This document shows positions 1-6,936 of a stretch of 64,000 bases of DNA, one piece after another. The notes beneath the pieces are model-generated. The model had not been told where the DNA came from. It saw only the letters and a program-made list of their open reading frames with translations, and did no database searches. The position numbers were made by a program, and so were the translations under genes. Numbering within the stretch: the first letter of the stretch is position 1; each line of letters starts with the position of its first letter. The stretch is from Gulosibacter hominis (GTDB lineage: Bacteria; Actinomycetota; Actinomycetes; Actinomycetales; Microbacteriaceae): the NCBI RefSeq assembly GCF_904842695.1, contig NZ_CAJGWQ010000010.1:1-64000 (forward strand). The letters are read 5' to 3'.

Positions 1-2
1 GG

Positions 3-281
3 TCATTTTCGGGGGGTGGGGGGTGCATGGCGCTCGATCATTTCGATTAGTGGACGCACGGCGTCGAGTATGGCTAGGGCTTCGTCCAGGCAGTACTCGC
101 GTTGGGCGAGTAGCCGGGCTGCACGTCCGCATTGGGCGGCGGCGGCGATCATGCGGGCTCGCATTCCTGGTCGATACAGCGGGGCTGCGCTTCGCAGAAT
201 GTAAGCGGTGTCTCGTAGTTGCGACCAGGCCGCGACTACGGCGAACATTGGGCGGCTGGGCTTCTGGGTTGGTGTGGTCAT
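3..281 (-). CDS. Small hypothetical protein of the left accessory strip
   Basis: 92-residue protein that I do not recognise. It is basic and alanine-rich, mostly predicted helix, and has no membrane segment or signal peptide. Its ATG overlaps the stop of the upstream gene at 278-281 (ATGA), so the two small genes are very likely translationally coupled. The next supported genes on the right are an HTH excisionase-like protein and a repressor, which suggests an integrated element, but no phage structural or integrase gene is visible. The GGATGC hexamer that is dense elsewhere is rare here. Coding status rests on the overlap and on frame length only. Confidence 0.5.
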   Translation of the reverse strand: MTTPTQKPSRPMFAVVAAWSQLRDTAYILRSAAPLYRPGMRARMIAAAAQCGRAARLLAQREYCLDEALAILDAVRPLIEMIERHAPPTPRK

Positions 282-574
282 GGTTTTGTCATGAGTCGGT
301 CGGTGTTTTCTAGAGCGAGTCGCTGGAGCTGTAGCGCGTGCTCGGTTACGTCTTGGGCGAAGGCGAGCGGGACGGCGTTGTTAGCTGTGGCTTCCATGGC
401 GTCGGCGACGGCTGAGCCGGCTAGGCCGATCATGGCGCGGGCAGACTGGGCTTGTCGCTGCATGAGGATGCCGGGGCGGTCGAGCTGCTTTGTTGAGCGG
501 GTGCGCTGTAGTTCGCGGTGAGCTTCAACGAGTAGGGCGGTGAGTTGGCGGCGGTGGACTTGTTCGGTTGTCAT
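278..574 (-). CDS. Small hypothetical protein, coupled to the gene at 3-281
   Basis: 98-residue protein of unknown function. The N-terminal half is rich in Arg and Gln (motif RRQLTALLVEAHRELQRTR) and probably forms a long amphipathic helix. The remainder is alanine-rich helix. No membrane segment is seen. It is the first gene of a two-gene minus-strand unit and overlaps its partner by 4 bases. Similar pairs of short helical proteins are common in actinobacterial phages and integrative elements, so an accessory role is an inference from size and neighbourhood. Confidence 0.5.
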   Translation of the reverse strand: MTTEQVHRRQLTALLVEAHRELQRTRSTKQLDRPGILMQRQAQSARAMIGLAGSAVADAMEATANNAVPLAFAQDVTEHALQLQRLALENTDRLMTKP

Positions 575-963
575 GCGCTCTGGTCTTTCTTGTTGGTTTG
601 AGTTGGTAGCTGGCCGGGTGACTGATTGGAGTGCTGGCGCACCTGTGCCGGTGCGGCCCCACTCCCCAAGGCAAATTCACCCGGCAAGCCTCGAAACTGT
701 GCCGTCAGCAACGCCAATTAGCGCCATCCCGTTTTGGGGGTGTGGCGCTGTGGCGTTCCTGCTAGCACGGGGATCAGTCGTGACTAGCTGGTTCCCCACC
801 TCTCTGGGCACCACGTGCCAATGTGGTGGCGTATCAAGGCCGTCGAGTTGGTGAGGCAGTCCCGCGTGTATCGCTGCACTGCCGTAGCGCTTGGTGCGCC
901 GCGCGCTACCGGCGGCTAGATAGGTGGCGTGGTGCGTTAGGCATCACCGCCTAGGCTGTGGGC
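575..963. other. Gene-free stretch in the accessory strip
   Basis: No convincing gene in about 390 bases. The plus-strand frame at 540-854 has no ribosome-binding site, low-quality composition and lies partly antisense to a better candidate. A short inverted repeat, TAGGC-N6-GCCTA, lies just before the gene at 964. I see no tRNA, terminator with a T-run, or long repeat. Confidence 0.4.
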
Positions 964-1434
964 ATGGGATGGTTCAAGCAGAGACGTGAACAGCGAGCCG
1001 CTCGTAAAGCGGCTGAGCAGGAAGCTCGCGAAGCGGCTGAGTTGGCGGCGCGTGAGGCTCGCCTTGCACAATTCAAGCGCTGGGATGGCGAGCGCATCGA
1101 GGTGCTTCTTCAGCCGGTGGCGAATGCTGAGCGGCTTAAGGCGATACCCGACGGTAAGCGCCGTAAGTGGCTGTGGTGCGAGCTGGAGGTCATCGCGTCG
1201 CCTGATGGGAAATACAAGGGCGAGCCGATGCTGCTGGTCAAGCGCGGCGAGAGCACGCTTGGTTGGCTGCGTCCAGCAGCGTTCGCCAAGGCTCGCGAGC
1301 TGCACGCCGCCGTCGTTGGCGGTGTGAACGTCGGCACGGTGGCGATTAGTAAGGATCGCGAATATGACGATCTCAAGGCCACTGCTGAGCTTGTGCTTGG
1401 CGAACATGACTGGATGCCCTACTTCGATTTGTGA
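964..1434 (+). CDS. Hypothetical protein with N-terminal coiled coil
   Basis: 156 residues from the ATG at 964 (GTG at 958 is an alternative two codons earlier). Residues about 3-40 are almost entirely Lys, Arg, Glu, Gln and Ala (EQRAARKAAEQEAREAAE), typical of a charged single helix or coiled coil. The rest is a compact globular part with alternating beta-like stretches (WLWCELEVIA, EPMLLVKRG) and a C-terminal EHDWMPYFDL. The architecture, helical arm plus small nucleic-acid- or ligand-binding-like fold, resembles hypothetical proteins of actinobacterial mobile elements, but I do not recognise a family. It converges on the excisionase-like gene and overlaps its 3' end by 16 bases. Confidence 0.6.
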   Translation: MGWFKQRREQRAARKAAEQEAREAAELAAREARLAQFKRWDGERIEVLLQPVANAERLKAIPDGKRRKWLWCELEVIASPDGKYKGEPMLLVKRGESTLGWLRPAAFAKARELHAAVVGGVNVGTVAISKDREYDDLKATAELVLGEHDWMPYFDL

Positions 1435-1619
1435 GCACCAGCGCGCTCGGTCTTGAAGCGGGCGACCTCAGCAGGATCAAAGAAGTAGGCACCACGGCGG
1501 CCAGGGGCTTTCAGCGCTGGCCGTAGCGTCTTACTGCGCACAAGCTGCGCTACATATTGGTGCGACAGTCCGAGCACCCGCGCAACATCGCGCGTAGACA
1601 TGTATCCAGAGCTATGCAT
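1419..1619 (-). CDS. Excisionase-like helix-turn-helix protein (HTH_17/AlpA type)
   Basis: 66-residue DNA-binding protein. The sequence STRDVARVLGLSHQYVAQLV followed by a wing region ending YFFDPAEVARFK is the winged helix-turn-helix of the HTH_17/BldC/excisionase group. Family members act as directionality factors for integrases or as small regulators. The start could be ATG 1619 or the second Met at residue 7. It is divergent from the XRE-type gene, and the shared region contains repeated GCATATG boxes, one of which overlaps this start. Together with the nearby tRNA this suggests the control module of an integrative element (inference). Confidence 0.72.
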   Translation of the reverse strand: MHSSGYMSTRDVARVLGLSHQYVAQLVRSKTLRPALKAPGRRGAYFFDPAEVARFKTERAGAHKSK

Positions 1620-1696
1620 ATGACTAACCGTACAGCATCATTACGCATATGCCTAGCTTTGGCTGTCAAACTCGCTATAGACACTTGAGGCATATG
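1616..1696. promoter_or_regulatory. Triple GCATATG box between divergent HTH genes
   Basis: Three exact GCATATG heptamers at 1616-1622, 1645-1651 and 1690-1696, the middle one extending to the palindrome GCATATGC. They lie between and over the starts of the divergent excisionase-like and XRE-type genes, the place where a repressor would bind to switch both. Consensus-like TTGACA is present on the minus strand at 1663-1668. Binding is inferred from position only. Confidence 0.45.
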
Positions 1697-1713
1697 TCTG
1701 CAATGCGTAACGT
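1685..1713 (+). promoter_or_regulatory. Candidate promoter of the XRE-type regulator
   Basis: TTGAGG at 1685-1690, 17 bases, then TAACGT at 1708-1713. Transcription would begin about 7 bases later, almost exactly at the ATG at 1721, giving a leaderless mRNA, which is common in actinobacteria. The third GCATATG box overlaps the -35/spacer, which would allow self-repression. Confidence 0.4.
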
Positions 1714-1720
1714 TGCAGAT

Positions 1721-2035
1721 ATGACTATGCAGCCCATCCACGGCGGTGCAATTCCGCAGATCACACTACGAACGCGCCTGCGCGTGGCGCGCGAGTTCGC
1801 TGGGCTAGAGCAGAGCGAGCTAGCGCAGCGAGCTGGTATTAGCCGCGCCACAATCTCGAATGCCGAGCGCGGCCTAGCCACACCAAACCGCGCGACCCTA
1901 TCAATGTGGGCATTCGCTTGCGGCGTTGACGTGCATTGGCTGATGACGGGCGAAACAAACAACGCCCCGGCACCTGATGATGGTGCCGGGGCGTCCGATG
2001 CGCGCCCGAAGGGACTCGAACCCCTAACCTTCTGA
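1721..2035 (+). CDS. XRE-family transcriptional regulator running into tRNA-Arg
   Basis: 104 residues from ATG 1721, chosen because it sits at the predicted transcription start; the frame is open back to 1649. A helix-turn-helix of the XRE/HTH_3 type covers residues about 15-75 (LRVAREFAGLEQSELAQRAG, then ISRATISNAERGLATPN). Such proteins are small repressors of phages and mobile elements. The last 30 residues are odd: the frame passes through the 13-bp-stem hairpin at 1962-1994 and then into the 3' half of the tRNA-Arg gene on the opposite strand, ending at a TGA inside the tRNA (C-terminus RPKGLEPLTF). The natural C-terminus may have been lost at an integration junction. Function in DNA binding is likely; the tail is probably not. 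Confidence 0.7.
   Translation: MTMQPIHGGAIPQITLRTRLRVAREFAGLEQSELAQRAGISRATISNAERGLATPNRATLSMWAFACGVDVHWLMTGETNNAPAPDDGAGASDARPKGLEPLTF
1962..1994 (-). terminator. Terminator of tRNA-Arg
   Basis: Perfect 13-bp inverted repeat: ACGCCCCGGCACC at 1962-1974, loop of 7, GGTGCCGGGGCGT at 1982-1994. Read on the minus strand it follows the tRNA 3' end by 6 bases and is followed by TGTTTGTTT, the form of a rho-independent terminator. It lies inside the 3' end of the XRE-type reading frame. Confidence 0.75.
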
Positions 2036-2073
2036 TCCGTAGTCAGATGCTCTATCCATTGAGCTACGGGCGC
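2001..2073 (-). tRNA. tRNA-Arg (anticodon ACG)
   Basis: 73-nt cloverleaf on the minus strand. The acceptor arm GCGCCCG pairs with CGGGCGC, the anticodon stem CTGAC/GATCAG-type hairpin presents TACG with anticodon ACG, and the T arm carries GGTTCGAGTCC. Discriminator base G; CCA is not encoded. Arg-ACG is the wobble-inosine tRNA for CGN codons. tRNA 3' ends are usual integration sites, and the region to its left has accessory character. Confidence 0.95.
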
Positions 2074-2166
2074 AGCTGCCATTTCCCGCCGTGCGGGCGA
2101 CTCAGCTAAATTAGCACAGACTTTGACGCGGAAGCAAGCCGCGCTCGGCGGAGTAGATTAGACCGT

Positions 2167-3441
2167 GTGAGTGACTCGATTCCCGGCTTTTCTGAGACAG
2201 GCACGACCTGGTTGGGACATCGCCGCGGCTCGCGGCACTACCTGCGCATCCAACTGGCCATGCTGCTCGCCGGCATCGCCACCTTCGCGCAGCTGTATGC
2301 TCCCCAGGCGGTGCTGCCGCAGATCGCGCAGGCGTTCGAGGTTTCGCTCGCCGAATCATCACTGATGGTGTCAATGGGCACCGGCGGGCTCGCCCTCGCA
2401 ACGGTGCCCTGGTCGCTCGTCGCCGACCGCATCGGCCGCAAGCGCACCATCACCATCGCCGTGACCGCGGCCACGGTGCTCGGCATCATCGTGACCCTCA
2501 TGCCCACTTTCGAGCTGGCGCTCGCGGCGCGACTGCTCGAAGGATTCGCGCTCGGCGGCGTTCCCGCGGTGGCGATGGCCTACATCAACGAAGAGATTCA
2601 CCAGCTGGATGCAGCCGCTGCGGTTGGCACATTCATCGCCGGTAATACCGTCGGTGGCCTCTCGGGTCGCATTATTTCGGGCCCGGTAGGTGATTTCACC
2701 GGATCGTGGCAGGCGGGTTTTCTCGCGATCTCAGTGATGTCGGTACTCACCGCCACGCTTTTTGTGGTTTTGGCACCGTCTCCGCACGGATTCCAACCCA
2801 TCGGTGCGCAGGGTGTGACGATCAAACAGTCGATCATTGACACGTTGCGCAACTCGGCACGCCACCTCACTGATCCGGTGCTGCTGGCGCTCTATTTGCA
2901 GCCGTTCATGATGATGGGTGGATTTGTTGCGCTCTACAACTATCTCGGCTCGCACCTCACCGCGCCGCCCTACCTGCTGCCGGTGTGGGTGTCGTCGTTC
3001 GTGTTCCTCGCCTATTTGGCGGGTACCTTCTCGTCGCCCATCGCCGGTCGATTGGCGGGCAAATACGGCCGCAAAATCGTGATGCTCATCAGTGACGCCA
3101 TCGCCATGGCCGCGCTCCTACTGCTGCTGGTGCCGTCGCTTGCTGTTTCGATCGGCGCGCTGATCGTGTTTACCGCCGCGTTCTTCGGCGCGCATTCCAC
3201 CGCATCCGGGTGGGCGGGTGCGCATCCCAAAATTGGCCGGGCGCAGTCGACCGCGCTGTATAACTTCAGCTACTACATCGGCTCGAGCGTGTTCGGCTTT
3301 GTGGGTGGACTGTTCTATCAGTCGCTCGGATGGCCGGCGCTGATTGGGATGATCGCGACAATTTTCGTGATCGCCACGACAGTTGCCATGATCGTACTGC
3401 CGCGCAAAAAGCTGCCGCCCCGCGCATCGAAACGTGCCTAG
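2167..3441 (+). CDS. MFS transporter (YnfM/AraJ-like efflux family)
   Basis: 424-residue inner-membrane transporter with about 12 hydrophobic segments in two halves. The cytoplasmic loop between helices 2 and 3 reads LVADRIGRKRTI, the MFS signature GxxaDRxGRK, and it recurs in the second half as GRLAGKYGRKIVM. Composition and length fit the YnfM/arabinose-efflux type of drug:H+ antiporters; the substrate cannot be told. Start GTG 2167, with an AGTAGATT -10-like stretch close upstream, so the message may be nearly leaderless. It stands alone between tRNA-Arg and the ASCH gene. Confidence 0.9.
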   Translation: MSDSIPGFSETGTTWLGHRRGSRHYLRIQLAMLLAGIATFAQLYAPQAVLPQIAQAFEVSLAESSLMVSMGTGGLALATVPWSLVADRIGRKRTITIAVTAATVLGIIVTLMPTFELALAARLLEGFALGGVPAVAMAYINEEIHQLDAAAAVGTFIAGNTVGGLSGRIISGPVGDFTGSWQAGFLAISVMSVLTATLFVVLAPSPHGFQPIGAQGVTIKQSIIDTLRNSARHLTDPVLLALYLQPFMMMGGFVALYNYLGSHLTAPPYLLPVWVSSFVFLAYLAGTFSSPIAGRLAGKYGRKIVMLISDAIAMAALLLLLVPSLAVSIGALIVFTAAFFGAHSTASGWAGAHPKIGRAQSTALYNFSYYIGSSVFGFVGGLFYQSLGWPALIGMIATIFVIATTVAMIVLPRKKLPPRASKRA

Positions 3442-3475
3442 GCACGGTTTATCTGGCCCGTCCCACAATCGCCGC

Positions 3476-3910
3476 ATGACTGATTTGCCACCGGTTGAGC
3501 GGCTTCGCCGCGGCGAGTATGCCTTCCCGGGTCCGCTCCGCGACCGGCTCGTGTCAGCGATTCTCGACGGCACCAAGACGTCCACCGCATGTCTGCTGGC
3601 CGAGTACAAGCTGGGTGAGAACCCGCTGGCAGAGTTTGGCACGTTTGAGGCGGTAGTCGATTCGCACGACCGAGTGGTATGCATCACGCAGACGACAAGC
3701 GTGTGCGTGATGCGGCTTGCCGATGTGAGTGATGCGCATGCCGTTGCTGAGGGCGAGGGCTATCGCGACGCTGCCGAGTGGCGAGGCTGCCACGAACGCT
3801 TTTGGACTTCACCCGAGTACGTTGCGGAGGTGGGTCAGGTGGAGCTCACCGATAACACTCCCGTCGTGTGCTTCACGTTCGAGGTGGTGAAGCATTTTGA
3901 GCTGCACTAG
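3476..3910 (+). CDS. ASCH domain-containing protein
   Basis: 144 residues from ATG 3476; an open frame extends upstream but the ATG fits the domain start. The sequence FPGPLRDRLVSAILDGTKTST near residue 17 is the typical ASCH opening, where the G-x-K-x-x-T loop lies in the ligand groove, and GTFEAVVDSHDRVVCITQT continues the beta-barrel. ASCH domains belong to the PUA-like fold and are thought to bind RNA or modified nucleobases; some hydrolyse N4-acetylcytidine. No operon partner. The AGGGTCA repeat array begins just downstream. Confidence 0.85.
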   Translation: MTDLPPVERLRRGEYAFPGPLRDRLVSAILDGTKTSTACLLAEYKLGENPLAEFGTFEAVVDSHDRVVCITQTTSVCVMRLADVSDAHAVAEGEGYRDAAEWRGCHERFWTSPEYVAEVGQVELTDNTPVVCFTFEVVKHFELH

Positions 3911-4383
3911 GTGTGGCACCTCATTTTGTTCAACAAGTGACCCTGTTAGTGCCAAATGACCCTCCTATAACAGGGTCACTTAGCAGTTACAGGGTCACTT
4001 AGCGGCCAAGGAGTTCTGTGTTGGCAGAGTCGCTGCGCTAACAGGGTCATTTAGCGGTAAAGGGGTGCTGCAGTAACGGGGTGGTGCTGCAGGGCGCAGC
4101 GGTGACGAGGTCTGGCTGTGAAGGGGCGCTGCGGCGAAGCGGCCTCGAACGTTTCTGCCCTTCACCGCGTGCACAAGTGACCCTGTTAGTGGCAAGTGAC
4201 CCTCCTATAACAGGGTCACTTAGCAGTTACAGGGTCATTTGGCGGTAGTTGGGGGCCTGCGTTGGCGGAGCCGCTGCAGTAACAGGGTCATTTGGCAGTT
4301 ACAGGGTCATTTGGCGGGAACGAGGGAAACAAGTAACCCCCGACCTCCGCATGATTGCAACGGGGTCGAGGGCTTGAGTCTGG
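3911..4383. repeat. Iteron-like array of AGGGTCA boxes with internal duplication
   Basis: No gene in 473 bases. AGGGTCA occurs seven times on the plus strand (3972, 3991, 4043, 4212, 4231, 4284, 4303) and four times inverted (3938, 3957, 4178, 4197). Five adjacent pairs are exactly 19 bp apart. A block at 3933-4005 recurs at 4173-4245 with 4 differences in 73 bases, and similarity continues to about 4055 and 4296, so a unit of about 240 bp was duplicated. Each block contains a perfect 14-bp inverted repeat (3935-3948 with 3968-3981; 4175-4188 with 4208-4221). It lies between the ASCH gene and tRNA-Ser. Confidence 0.85.
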
Positions 4384-4472
4384 CGGACACGGTGGGATTC
4401 GAACCCACGGTCCCACTAACGCGGGACTCCACCTTAGCAGGGTGGCCGATTCGGCCGCTCTCGCACGTGTCC
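4384..4472 (-). tRNA. tRNA-Ser (anticodon GCT)
   Basis: 89-nt minus-strand tRNA with long variable arm typical of serine tRNAs. Acceptor GGACACG pairs with CGTGTCC, the anticodon hairpin is CCACC-CTGCTAA-GGTGG with anticodon GCT, and the T arm has GGTTCGAATCC. It decodes AGC/AGU. The CCA tail is not encoded. Confidence 0.95.
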
Positions 4473-4601
4473 AGACTTGCCTAGTGTACACGCTCCCCAC
4501 GGCCATTGGCACAAGACCGCAGCACACTCACGCCTCGAGCCCCAATGCCCGCTACCCAGCCGTGAGCACAAAAGCGCAGCACTAGGAGACACAAGAAGAC
4601 A

Positions 4602-5903
4602 CTAGAAGATCGAGTCGGAGTTTGAGCAGCGCACATCGTCGGCGGTCTGCCCGGTCAGCGTTGGCCCGGAATCGGGCGTGGCCTCACCGCTGCTCTCAGG
4701 CTCGCCCTCGCCGGCTGCGGGGTCTTCCGACTCCGCGCCCTCGCCTTCAGCACCGGTCTCGCCTTCAGCACCGGCCTCGCCCTCGGGCGCCGCGTCCGTT
4801 TCGCCGGCGGCTTCCGACCCCTTCGGCGCAACATTCGGCGAACGGTCATTGCGCAGCAGCTCCCAAAGCGCCTCACTGGCGTATTCATCGGGCACCACAC
4901 GGTTGGCGTCGTAGTCCGAAGTCACCACGGGAAGCTGCACGAAGCTGATCTGGTCGAGCGGCACCTCCGACAGTGCGACAGCGATCTGCACCATCACATC
5001 CAGATTGTTCAGGTTGCTCGAAAGCACCATATTTTGTGTTGCCGCGCGCGCAATTCCGTAGAGCTTCGTCGGGTCGGTCAGGGTGTCGCTGCTCTTGAGC
5101 GTGCGCATCAGCGCCGAGAGGAACACCTGCTGGTTCGAGATGCGTGACAGGTCACTCCCGTCGCCCACGCCGTGGCGGGTGCGCAGGAAAGCCAGCGCAT
5201 CCGCACCCTTGAGCGTGTGATAGCCAGCATCAAGCTGCAGCCCGATATAGGGGTCGTCGATGGGCTGCTCAACACACACCTCGACGCCACCCACCGCGTT
5301 CGACATCTCGATAACGCCACGGAATTTCACCATGGCCGCAAACTGAATGTCCAGTCCGCTCATGTGTTCAACTGTCGAAATAACGCAGTTCATGCCACCG
5401 CTGCCGAGCAGCGAGTTGAACTGCACCCCGTACTGTTCGGGAATCTCTTCGCCCTCGTCACTGATGCACGTGGGGGTATCGACGAGCGTGTCGCGAGGGA
5501 TGGACACTACGGTTGCGTGCTTATGGTCCTCCGACAGATGCAGGACCATCGTGACGTCGTTGAGCACGCCCTCGGCGTCTTCACTTCCCTCACCAAATTC
5601 AGCGCCCTGACCGGTGCGGTCGTCGCTGCCGACCAGCAGGAAGTTCACACCGCCCTCGATCGCAGCGAGGTTTTTGACCGGCGCTTCTTCGGCGATCTCG
5701 AAGGTCTCAACTCCGGAGCGCAGATTGGTGTAGACAATCGCACCGAACACGAGCACCGACACCAGCGCGGTGCCCAGCAGCATCGCCAACCCTTTTGCGA
5801 GGGATGCAGCGGCTCCGGTCTGCCGCAGCCGCCCGTGCCGCGCCATTGTCGCAGCTCGGCGCCCCCGGCGAGGCGCTATGGCGCGATCGAAATCTGATTC
5901 CAC
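4602..5903 (-). CDS. LytR-CpsA-Psr (LCP) family cell-wall glycopolymer ligase
   Basis: 433 residues from GTG 5903 (ATG at residue 20 is an alternative). A cationic cytoplasmic N-terminus precedes one membrane helix at about 37-58, so the protein faces the cell surface. The LCP domain follows with VGSDDR at about 91-96, VSIPRDT, and LRTRHGVGDGSDLSRISNQQ, which carry the Arg and Asp residues that bind the polyprenyl-pyrophosphate substrate. LCP enzymes attach teichoic acids or other secondary polymers to peptidoglycan. The C-terminal 65 residues are a low-complexity Glu/Gly/Ala tail (EGEAGAEGETGAEGEG), probably disordered. It is a single gene between two tRNA-Ser genes. Confidence 0.92.
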   Translation of the reverse strand: MESDFDRAIAPRRGRRAATMARHGRLRQTGAAASLAKGLAMLLGTALVSVLVFGAIVYTNLRSGVETFEIAEEAPVKNLAAIEGGVNFLLVGSDDRTGQGAEFGEGSEDAEGVLNDVTMVLHLSEDHKHATVVSIPRDTLVDTPTCISDEGEEIPEQYGVQFNSLLGSGGMNCVISTVEHMSGLDIQFAAMVKFRGVIEMSNAVGGVEVCVEQPIDDPYIGLQLDAGYHTLKGADALAFLRTRHGVGDGSDLSRISNQQVFLSALMRTLKSSDTLTDPTKLYGIARAATQNMVLSSNLNNLDVMVQIAVALSEVPLDQISFVQLPVVTSDYDANRVVPDEYASEALWELLRNDRSPNVAPKGSEAAGETDAAPEGEAGAEGETGAEGEGAESEDPAAGEGEPESSGEATPDSGPTLTGQTADDVRCSNSDSIF

Positions 5904-5943
5904 TCGGCGGCGCTTCCCTCGGTGCGATTGCTATTGGCCTGTG

Positions 5944-6028
5944 CGGAGGGCGTGGGATTCGAACCCACGGGACATTGCTGCCCACTGGTTTTCAAGACCA
6001 GCTCCATCGGCCGCTCGGACAGCCCTCC
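5944..6028 (-). tRNA. tRNA-Ser (anticodon TGA)
   Basis: 85-nt minus-strand serine tRNA with long variable arm. Acceptor GGAGGGC pairs with GCCCTCC, the anticodon hairpin is CTGGT-CTTGAAA-ACCAG with anticodon TGA, and the T arm has GGTTCGAATCC. It decodes UCA/UCG. It lies 40 bases upstream of the LCP gene in the same orientation. Confidence 0.95.
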
Positions 6029-6116
6029 AGTCGATTTGCACCGGTTGGCGCAAGTCGATTTGTACATCCTACTCGACGTTTCGTGATAAAAACGAGACAT
6101 TCTGAAAAATGCCAGC

Positions 6117-6932
6117 TCAGCACCCCAAACTCGGGATGCTTGCAAGCTTTTTTGCGAGCCCCTCGTGGTTGAAATCGGCGGCAATTTCATTTCCCGCATC
6201 GATCACTTCCTGTGGCGCTCCGCCGATCGCAATCGCGCGGCCACCACCGGTTTTCGCCCACTCGAGCATCTCAATATCGTTGCGACCATCACCGGCCACA
6301 AACACCGACTCGCGCGGGATATCGAGCTGCTGCCGCACGCGTTCAAGCGCCACACCCTTATTGACACCGAACGGCGCAATATCGAGCCAGGCGGTCCAAC
6401 CCACCGAGTAGCTCACCGAGTGTAGGCCGACCTTTTCGACCTGGGCGAGAAATTCTTCGGTGGTCTGGTCGAACGAAACCACGACCATACGGGTGACCTG
6501 CTGGTGCAGCAGCTCTTCAAACTCAACCTGTTTTCCCTGCGCCTCGAACGATCCCTCGGGGAAGGTGCCGGCGTAGCGGAACACGCCGTCCGGCCCCTCC
6601 ACCGCGTAGTTCGCACCCGACAGCACCGAACGCAGTGACAGCAGCGTCTCAGTGGGGTCGAAGGTTTCGACCCATTCGGCGCGATAGTTTCCGGATGCAT
6701 CCCGTTTCAGTGTCATCGCGCCGTTTGCCGACACGATGTAGTCGGAGATAATTCCCAGGCGTTCTGCCACCGGCAGCGTGTCGGATGGAGAACGTCCGGT
6801 GGCGAGCATCACCTCGTGACCCGATTCGCGCAGGCGCGCAACTTCACGATGCGTTTCGTCGGGTATCCGACCCGACGAATCAAGAATCGTGCCGTCAATA
6901 TCGAGGGCAATCAGCATCCGTCCGGTCGTCAT
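6117..6932 (-). CDS. HAD-superfamily phosphatase, Cof/YbjI type
   Basis: 271 residues from ATG 6932, chosen because it gives the family start MTTGRMLIALDIDGT; the open frame extends into serS. Motif I is DIDGTILD (nucleophile and acid/base Asp), motif II lies in MLATGRS, and motif III/IV is VAGDGRNDIEMLEWA. A large C2-type cap lies between motifs II and III, as in Cof proteins that dephosphorylate sugar phosphates, FMN or similar small substrates. The start is 4 bases downstream of the serS stop, so the two genes form an operon, an arrangement often seen in actinobacteria. Confidence 0.9.
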   Translation of the reverse strand: MTTGRMLIALDIDGTILDSSGRIPDETHREVARLRESGHEVMLATGRSPSDTLPVAERLGIISDYIVSANGAMTLKRDASGNYRAEWVETFDPTETLLSLRSVLSGANYAVEGPDGVFRYAGTFPEGSFEAQGKQVEFEELLHQQVTRMVVVSFDQTTEEFLAQVEKVGLHSVSYSVGWTAWLDIAPFGVNKGVALERVRQQLDIPRESVFVAGDGRNDIEMLEWAKTGGGRAIAIGGAPQEVIDAGNEIAADFNHEGLAKKLASIPSLGC

Positions 6933-6936
6933 CGCG

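Noticed and set aside
540-854. 104-codon plus-strand frame in the accessory strip
   Set aside because: No ribosome-binding site, composition unlike genes nearby, overlaps the gene at 278-574.
937-1407. 156-codon minus-strand frame opposite the coiled-coil gene
   Set aside because: The plus-strand frame has the more protein-like composition and a start with better context.
3933-4309. CRISPR array at the AGGGTCA repeats
   Set aside because: Units are short, partly inverted and have no unique spacers of constant size; no cas genes.
4239-4585. Plus-strand frames across tRNA-Ser (text like VGFEPTVPLTR)
   Set aside because: Translation of the tRNA reverse complement, a known annotation artefact.
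5707-6199. Frames across tRNA-Ser(TGA)
   Set aside because: Same tRNA artefact.
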